This document shows positions 58,788 to 64,000 of a stretch of DNA of 64,000 nucleotides, piece by piece (within the stretch, counting starts at the first letter, position 1; each line of letters begins with the position of its first letter). The notes under the pieces were generated by a model. The model did not search any database. It was given only the letters and a program-made list of their open reading frames with translations, and was not told where the DNA came from. A program made the position numbers and the translations under genes. This stretch comes from Pseudoneurospora amorphoporcata (lineage: Eukaryota; Ascomycota; Sordariomycetes; Sordariales; Sordariaceae). The stretch is taken from contig MU859226.1 of assembly GCA_033297205.1 (NCBI GenBank), forward strand, positions 1 through 64,000, given 5' to 3'.

Positions 58788-60500
58788 ATGGTAGCACAAC
58801 AAAAAGGAAAGTTCACGGTGGGCGACTACCTCGCCCAACGTCTTGCTGAAGTCGGCATCCGCCATCACTTCGTCGTCCCCGGCGACTACAACCTCATCCT
58901 CCTCGACAAGCTACAAGCTCACCCAGATCTCAAAGAGGTTGGCTGCGCAAACGAGCTCAACTGCTCTCTCGCCGCCGAAGGGTACGCCCGTGCCAACGGC
59001 GTATCTGCCTGCGTTGTCACCTACAGCGTTGGTGCCCTCTCGGCCTTCAATGGCACCGGAAGTGCCTACGCCGAGAACCTCCCCTTGATCCTCATCAGTG
59101 GCTCGCCCAACACCAATGACCCCGGTCAATATCACATCCTTCATCATACCCTCGGCCACCCAGACTACACCTACCAGTATGAGATGGCCAAGAAGATCAC
59201 CTGCTGCGCCGTGGCTATCCCCCGCGCCATTGATGCACCCCGCCTCATCGACCGTGCCCTCCGCGCTTCTATCCTCTCCCGGAAGCCATGTTACATCGAA
59301 ATCCCCACCAATCTTGCCGGAGCCACATGCGTGCGCCCCGGTCCCGTCAGCGCCGTGACCGACCCCGTCACCAGCGACAAGAACGCTCTCGAGGCCGCTG
59401 CCACGTGCGCCTCCGAGTACCTCGACGGCAAGCTCAAGCCCGTGATCCTGGTTGGTCCCAAAGTCGGCCGTGCCGGTGCCGAGAAAGAGCTCATCCAGTT
59501 CGCCGAGGCCATAGGCTGTGCCGTTGCCCTGCAACCCGCGGCCAAGGGCATGTTCCCTGAAGACCACGAGCAGTTCGTCGGCATCTTCTGGGGGCAAGTC
59601 AGCACCGATGCCGCCGACTCGATGGTGCACTGGGCAGACGCCATGATCTGCGTCGGCACCGTTTTCAACGACTACAGCACGGTCGGATGGACCGCCCTGC
59701 CCGACATCCCGCTCATGACCGTCGACATGGACCACGTCACGTTCCCCGGCGCGCACTTCAGCCGCGTCCGCATGTGCGAGTTCCTCAGCCACCTGGCCAC
59801 GCAGGTCACCTTCAACGAGAGCACCCTGATCGAGTACAAGCGGCTCAAGCCCGACCCGCCGCACGTGCACACGGCCGCGCACGATGACGCGCTCACACGC
59901 AAGGAGATCTCGCGCCAGGTGCAGGAGTTGCTTACGGACAAGACCTCGCTGTTCGTCGACACGGGCGACTCGTGGTTTAACGGCATCCAGCTGAAGCTGC
60001 CTCCGGGCGCCAAGTTCGAGATCGAGATGCAGTGGGGTCACATCGGGTGGTCGATCCCGGCGGCCTTCGGCTACGCGCTGCGCCATCCCGATAGACACAC
60101 CATCGTGATGATCGGCGACGGGTCCTTCCAGGTCACGGCCCAGGAGGTGTCGCAGATGGTGCGCTACAAGGTGCCCATCACCATCTTGCTGATCAACAAC
60201 AGGGGGTACACGATCGAGGTCGAGATCCACGACGGCTCCTACAACAAGATCAAGAACTGGGACTACGCCATGCTGGTCCAAGCCTTCAACAGCACCGACG
60301 GCCATGCCAAGGGCCTCCTGGCCAATACCGCCGGCGAGCTGGTCGATGCCATCAAGACGGCTAGGGAACACAAGGAGGGCCCGACGCTGATCGAGTGCAC
60401 GATTGATCAGGATGATTGCAGCAGGGAGCTCATTACGTGGGGCCACTACGTCGCTGCTGCGAATGCGAGGCCTCCCCGTAACATGTCGGTGCAGGAGTGA
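58788..60500 (+). CDS. cfp: Pyruvate decarboxylase (cytoplasmic filament protein CFP)
   Basis: Intronless, 570 residues, the usual length. It converts pyruvate to acetaldehyde and CO2 in the cytosol with thiamine diphosphate and Mg2+, for alcoholic fermentation. The catalytic glutamate is Glu56 in CANELNCSLAAEGYARANGV. The His pair is in HILHHTLGHPDY. The cofactor motif runs from GDGS (443-446) to NN (470-471), followed by RGYTIEVEIHDG. The C-terminus RPPRNMSVQE and overall sequence closely resemble the Neurospora P59 protein, which forms cytoplasmic filaments; this is the main taxonomic clue in the window. Absence of introns and strong C-ending codon bias fit very high expression. The antisense strand is open for 553 codons, a by-product of that bias. 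Confidence 0.96.
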   Translation: MVAQQKGKFTVGDYLAQRLAEVGIRHHFVVPGDYNLILLDKLQAHPDLKEVGCANELNCSLAAEGYARANGVSACVVTYSVGALSAFNGTGSAYAENLPLILISGSPNTNDPGQYHILHHTLGHPDYTYQYEMAKKITCCAVAIPRAIDAPRLIDRALRASILSRKPCYIEIPTNLAGATCVRPGPVSAVTDPVTSDKNALEAAATCASEYLDGKLKPVILVGPKVGRAGAEKELIQFAEAIGCAVALQPAAKGMFPEDHEQFVGIFWGQVSTDAADSMVHWADAMICVGTVFNDYSTVGWTALPDIPLMTVDMDHVTFPGAHFSRVRMCEFLSHLATQVTFNESTLIEYKRLKPDPPHVHTAAHDDALTRKEISRQVQELLTDKTSLFVDTGDSWFNGIQLKLPPGAKFEIEMQWGHIGWSIPAAFGYALRHPDRHTIVMIGDGSFQVTAQEVSQMVRYKVPITILLINNRGYTIEVEIHDGSYNKIKNWDYAMLVQAFNSTDGHAKGLLANTAGELVDAIKTAREHKEGPTLIECTIDQDDCSRELITWGHYVAAANARPPRNMSVQE

Positions 60501-60575
60501 ACGTTGTGCAGTGGACGAGGATGTGGATGTTAATGCGCACAGGACTGTTGAAAGAAAGTGATAAGAATACAATGA

Positions 60576-60600
60576 CGGCGGCGGCGGCGGCGGCGGCGGT
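60576..60600. repeat. (CGG)n microsatellite
   Basis: Eight CGG units followed by degenerate GGAGGCGGTGG, 76 bp after the PDC stop codon. Confidence 0.9.
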
Positions 60601-61395
60601 GGAGGCGGTGGAGATAGACAATGGTCACAACAAGGGTGTATGGAAAAACGTTAAACGGGGTTTCAAGGTTTTGTTATGTCAATAGTTGGTTCTGTCTTCT
60701 GTTGTGCTTTTTTCATTACTCTTTTATCTCATCTCGTCTCAATCTTCTCTCTCTCTTGTCTCTTATCTCGGTCTCTCACGGGTCTGGCTAGAATATAGAT
60801 AAAATGGTGAATGAAAAACTATTATATAATTAATTGGATATAAGTACAGGCGGTGGTCACTAAAATAGGTAGAGTTATGGTCTTGGTTATGGGCCTTTTA
60901 GAAGTCGGTCACTGGAATTGAAAGCAATCGATCAACAATAACGTTCATGTCCTCTCGCTTTGTCTTGAAATGAAGCATCTTGATCTTATTTGTGCAGTTG
61001 CTATGCTTGATAGCAGCGGTATGCTAAAGGAGATACTTCATTTGGATTTAATACTGGTTCTATGGACTCGGATCTCCGACAATATCATAAAGTTCGTAGA
61101 CGCTCTATCTTCTTTGCGTCGTGCACGAACAGTTCGTTCAAGATCTCTTATAGACCAAGGTCGAGTTATCATCCGATGTTGAAGAGCATCCATTCAACAA
61201 GCCCAGTGTGAAAGCGGGTATACGGTACATCGAAACAGCCCCGACAGAAAACAGAAAGGTCAACAAACAACCTAGCAATAACTAACGATCAAAGGTTTTC
61301 CCAAGTACTAATTGAAGGAAGTCAAACATAAGAAGGCATCGCATGTCGCAACCACAGCCAACCAACTCTACGAGCGAATGAATCACTGGGGAAAG

Positions 61396-61417
61396 AAAAA
61401 AAAAAAAAAAAAAAAAA
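61396..61417 (-). terminator. Oligo-T terminator of tRNA-Gly
   Basis: A22 on the plus strand is T22 on the transcribed minus strand, about 20 nt after the tRNA end. A shorter T4 run comes closer to the gene and may already terminate. Confidence 0.7.
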
Positions 61418-61437
61418 GATTAAAATTGCAAAAGAAA

Positions 61438-61508
61438 TGCGCCAGCCGCGAATCGAACGCGGGGCCCATCGATGGCAACGATGGATTTTACCACTAAACC
61501 ACTGGCGC
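61438..61508 (-). tRNA. tRNA-Gly (GCC)
   Basis: The minus strand gives a canonical 71-nt cloverleaf: acceptor GCGCCAG/CTGGCGC with discriminator A, D arm with TGGTTTAGTGGTAAAA, anticodon stem CCATC/GATGG with loop GTTGCCATC containing GCC, and T arm CCGCG-TTCGATT-CGCGG. No intron. Confidence 0.96.
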
Positions 61509-62718
61509 TGTTTAGTTATTGATATTTAACTTGTTACTGTCACAATCTTATATTCATCACACTATTTCGGCGCCCCCAGTCATCTCACATTTCCCTTCTA
61601 GCTTCGCTTGAGCACTCACCGAGAGTGACGATATACGAGGAAAAAATTACTGCTGCATAAGAGTGGGAGAGGGAAACTACAGTGAAACGTCAATAATTCC
61701 AGAGAGTGGGCAGGCATATATGCCGAGTGCCATCTAGCATACCCCGCCATGGTAACCTATCATGGTGATGTTACCTACCTGTATCTCACAGAACTTCGGA
61801 GTCCCAGAATCCCAGACCCCCCCCCCCCCCCCAATGGACTCAAAATGAGCAATCGAGGCGGGAGTAGGTAACTGAAACTCATTAGTATCGCGGATTGTTC
61901 TTCTTCGCCTACCTATCAGGCTATCTGATGATCCAAGGCGAAGTAGAACTATTTGCTGGGGCACGCTTTTATTGATGTACGTCTCCAAATTCAGCGTAGA
62001 AAGGAATGACCCGACATGTCGGAGTCAGTGAGTCAACCAAGTGAGCCCGACGGGAGCGTAGGAACGGAAATCAGGAACAAAAGAAGCCTCCGACCCGGCC
62101 GGGACTTGGATCCACACTTGACTTCGGTCCGGCACCTAGCCCAGATTCGGGATTGAGTGCCGGCAGCCGGACCTGGCCCGACACACGTTTAGTGTTGGTG
62201 TCGGTCCGACTATTGCGGCACAGAGCACGGAACACGGAGCACAACTAAGTACGGAACACGGAAACCACTCACTCGGCTTCCCCTGACGGACTGACCCTCT
62301 GTGAGCAACGGATCTTCAACCAATAGAGGGCAATCAACACACTTTACCTTAAGCCCTGACGAGTGCTCCCTTCTAGTAGAGACAATCCTAGGGCTCTGTT
62401 ATTGACGGGAACGGTGTTCGAGGCCGAGGGAGATGTGCACTAAATATGATGGCATTCAGGTCGTTCTGGCCTTCGTGGATTGAGGAGAAGGGAGATGCAC
62501 TAAGGTAGATAGGTAGGTAGGCTTAGGAAAGCTTGCGTGTGCCTTGCATTCTCGTTTCACTCGTACCTACCTACCTACCTACCTCCGCAGCTGCCTCGTC
62601 CCAGCCAGGCTTTCTCGGGCAATGGCACATTTCAGTTGTAAGAGCAGATGTCAAGGGTCGTCCAGTATCACGACAAAAGCCCTGTGGCATCGACTCAAGA
62701 TCAACTACGCCTCACACA
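61509..62718. other. Intergenic, no gene recognised
   Basis: About 1.2 kb. It contains a C16 run at 61817-61832 and the AGGT/ACCT inverted repeat described separately. Confidence 0.5.
62503..62584. repeat. Inverted (AGGT)n / (ACCT)n repeat in a gene leader
   Basis: Arm 62503-62522 (AGGTAGATAGGTAGGTAGGC) and arm 62564-62584 ((TACC)n) can pair to a stem of up to about 18 bp around a 41-nt loop. It ends 135 bp before the ATG of the next gene, so it could fold in that gene's 5' leader or promoter. Confidence 0.75.
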
Positions 62719-63763
62719 ATGGATAGAATATCCCCGAAGTTCCTCGGCCACGGAGCCCTGGGCCTGTCATATGTCTGGGCGACATCAGCTCAATCCCTAA
62801 CCAGCGGCTCCCCCTTGCACAACCCCCCCTTCGGCCTTCCACCATCCTCCTTCGCCCTCGCCCTCGCCTCCCCCATCTCCCACGCCTCCTTCCCAACAAC
62901 AGGCTACAACACCTCTATCCCCGCCGGTCCCTCCGATGCCACGGGTAATGGAATTCCCGGCTGGTCGCTAGAGATTAGCGTGGCAGCCAACGTGCCCTTG
63001 ACCAACTCCGCCGACGAGTCCGTATCGGCAGAAGACAAGAAGAGTAAAGTCACTGAGGCGGCAGTTTTGTCGCTTGTGCCTCCTTCTACCCTACAAGGGT
63101 TAGACGAGGAGAGCTGGAGGGTGTGCGCCATAGTGTTTACTGGTGGGTTGGCGGCGGGAAAGACGGAGGAGGCGCAGACCAAGGAGTTAGATGGCACCTG
63201 TGCGGCTTTGTTGCCTAGCGAGTGTATCCAGGAATTACAGGTAAACAGTGTTGCGAACAGCACCGACAGGGGACAGGAGTGTGGGAGGCTGATTGTTCCT
63301 GACGCTTGTTTGGAGCACTTTGGGGGGACGGTTGGGGTTGGATATGGTGAGTTGTGTTCGAAGATACCCTCCTACCTAGATGGCGCTGGGGAGATATCAT
63401 GGACTTGATGTTGATTTTGTGCTAACAAAGCCACTTCTTCAAGAGGTCAACAGCAGCAACTTCGATCAGACCAACCGCCGGTATTCCTTCTTCGCGGGGG
63501 CCTCAGCTCCAACTGGTAAAGACAACGCGACGGCTCTCGTGGCTATGGAGCGAGTGGTTTGGCCGGTGGTGATAACGTGGACACACTTCTCCGCCAGTGG
63601 TGAGGTTCATGATAGTGCTGGCTGGTTGTCTTGTGTTAAACCTCCCAACACTACGAAGTGGATCACCGCGGAAAGTGCGGGAACCGGCAAGGGAAAGTCG
63701 ACGTGGGCTTTGATCGTTGCCCTCGTCCTAACGGGGGTCATTATCGGCCCAGACTGGTTGTGA
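62719..63763 (+). CDS. Unknown secreted protein with hydrophobic C-terminus (possible GPI anchor)
   Basis: Exons 62719-63346 and 63444-63763 give 315 residues. The 97-bp intron has GTGAGT, a GCTAAC branch site and an AAG acceptor, and splits a Glu codon (GVGYE-VNSSNFDQ). The N-terminus (FLGHGALGLSYVWATSAQS) looks like a signal peptide or anchor. The middle has about six cysteines and several N-glycosylation sequons (NTS, NST, NAT). The C-terminus is a hydrophobic stretch (STWALIVALVLTGVIIGPDW) behind a Gly/Ser spacer, as in GPI-anchored wall proteins, though the tail residues WL are slightly atypical. I do not recognise the family. Confidence 0.75.
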
Positions 63764-64000
63764 TGATATTTCCTGTCCGATTTGTCGGGAAGTATAGGTG
63801 TTTGTTACTGCTTGTAAGGAGAAACCGTGGAGTGGTGATCTTTGTGGTCATATGGTTGAGGTATGCTCTTCTCGTTTTAGGCCGTCGCCGTTGCCATCGC
63901 TGTTGTGGGAGGTTACCTGGCACATCAGAGACTGTCAGTTATTCTGCAAATGCTGCTTCGACGGTACGCTACAAGGGCAATCTTCTTTTTAAGTCTTCTT

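Larger units (their letters stand above)
60501..61437. other. Intergenic downstream of pyruvate decarboxylase
   Basis: About 0.9 kb. It holds a (CGG)8 repeat near 60576-60600, within the probable PDC 3' untranslated region, and AT-rich DNA around 60800. No gene. Confidence 0.5.

Noticed and set aside
58911..60572. 553-codon open frame antisense to pyruvate decarboxylase
   Set aside because: It mirrors a conserved, highly biased gene; the strong preference for C in third positions removes antisense stops. It resembles no protein.

Overview
The window looks like nuclear DNA of a filamentous ascomycete of the order Sordariales, close to Neurospora or Sordaria; I cannot fix the species. The signs are short GT-AG introns (about 55-160 bp) with CTAAC-like branch sites, C-ending codon preference in conserved genes, long gene-poor intergenic stretches, and a pyruvate decarboxylase that closely resembles the Neurospora cytoplasmic filament protein CFP. 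No operons, CRISPR arrays or bacterial features are present.

Left third (1-24 kb): a delta-12 fatty acid desaturase (-), translation initiation factor eIF3b (-) divergent from chaperonin subunit CCT beta (+), a small conserved fungal protein with a clear TATA box, a DEK_C/SWIB chromatin protein and a HEL2/ZNF598-type RING ubiquitin ligase. These are mostly housekeeping genes of protein and membrane homeostasis. A putative 391-bp TA-flanked MITE lies at 5.1-5.5 kb and a clear 274-bp MITE at 24.3 kb.

Middle (27-45 kb): the endoplasmic-reticulum stress sensor IRE1 (+) converges on a low-complexity bZIP transcription factor (-). A secreted ascomycete laccase (-) and the phosphatidylinositol transfer protein SFH5 (+) follow. 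Two copies of a small TA-flanked MITE family lie on either side of the laccase.

Right third (45-64 kb): a VOC/glyoxalase-like protein, a secreted Cys-rich protein, a pepsin-like aspartic protease, a small double-psi beta-barrel secreted protein, a tRNA with the Tyr GTA anticodon and a 15-nt intron, a methionine-permease-like pseudogene, and a 2.05-kb TA-flanked DNA transposon. Beyond these lie pyruvate decarboxylase, tRNA-Gly(GCC) and an unknown secreted, probably GPI-anchored protein.

The most unusual item is the transposon at 55146-57193. It has 134-bp terminal inverted repeats, each carrying a perfect 11-bp hairpin. It encodes a CENP-B/pogo-type DNA-binding protein with no recognisable DDE nuclease domain, in a 512-codon frame broken only by two TAG codons, both explicable as C-to-T changes at CpA, the signature of repeat-induced point mutation. 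The adjacent permease has lost its N-terminus and carries a TGG-to-TAG-type stop and apparent frameshifts, so 52.7-57.2 kb is a decayed, transposon-marked island among intact genes. All exon boundaries were inferred by eye from reading frame, splice signals and family knowledge.
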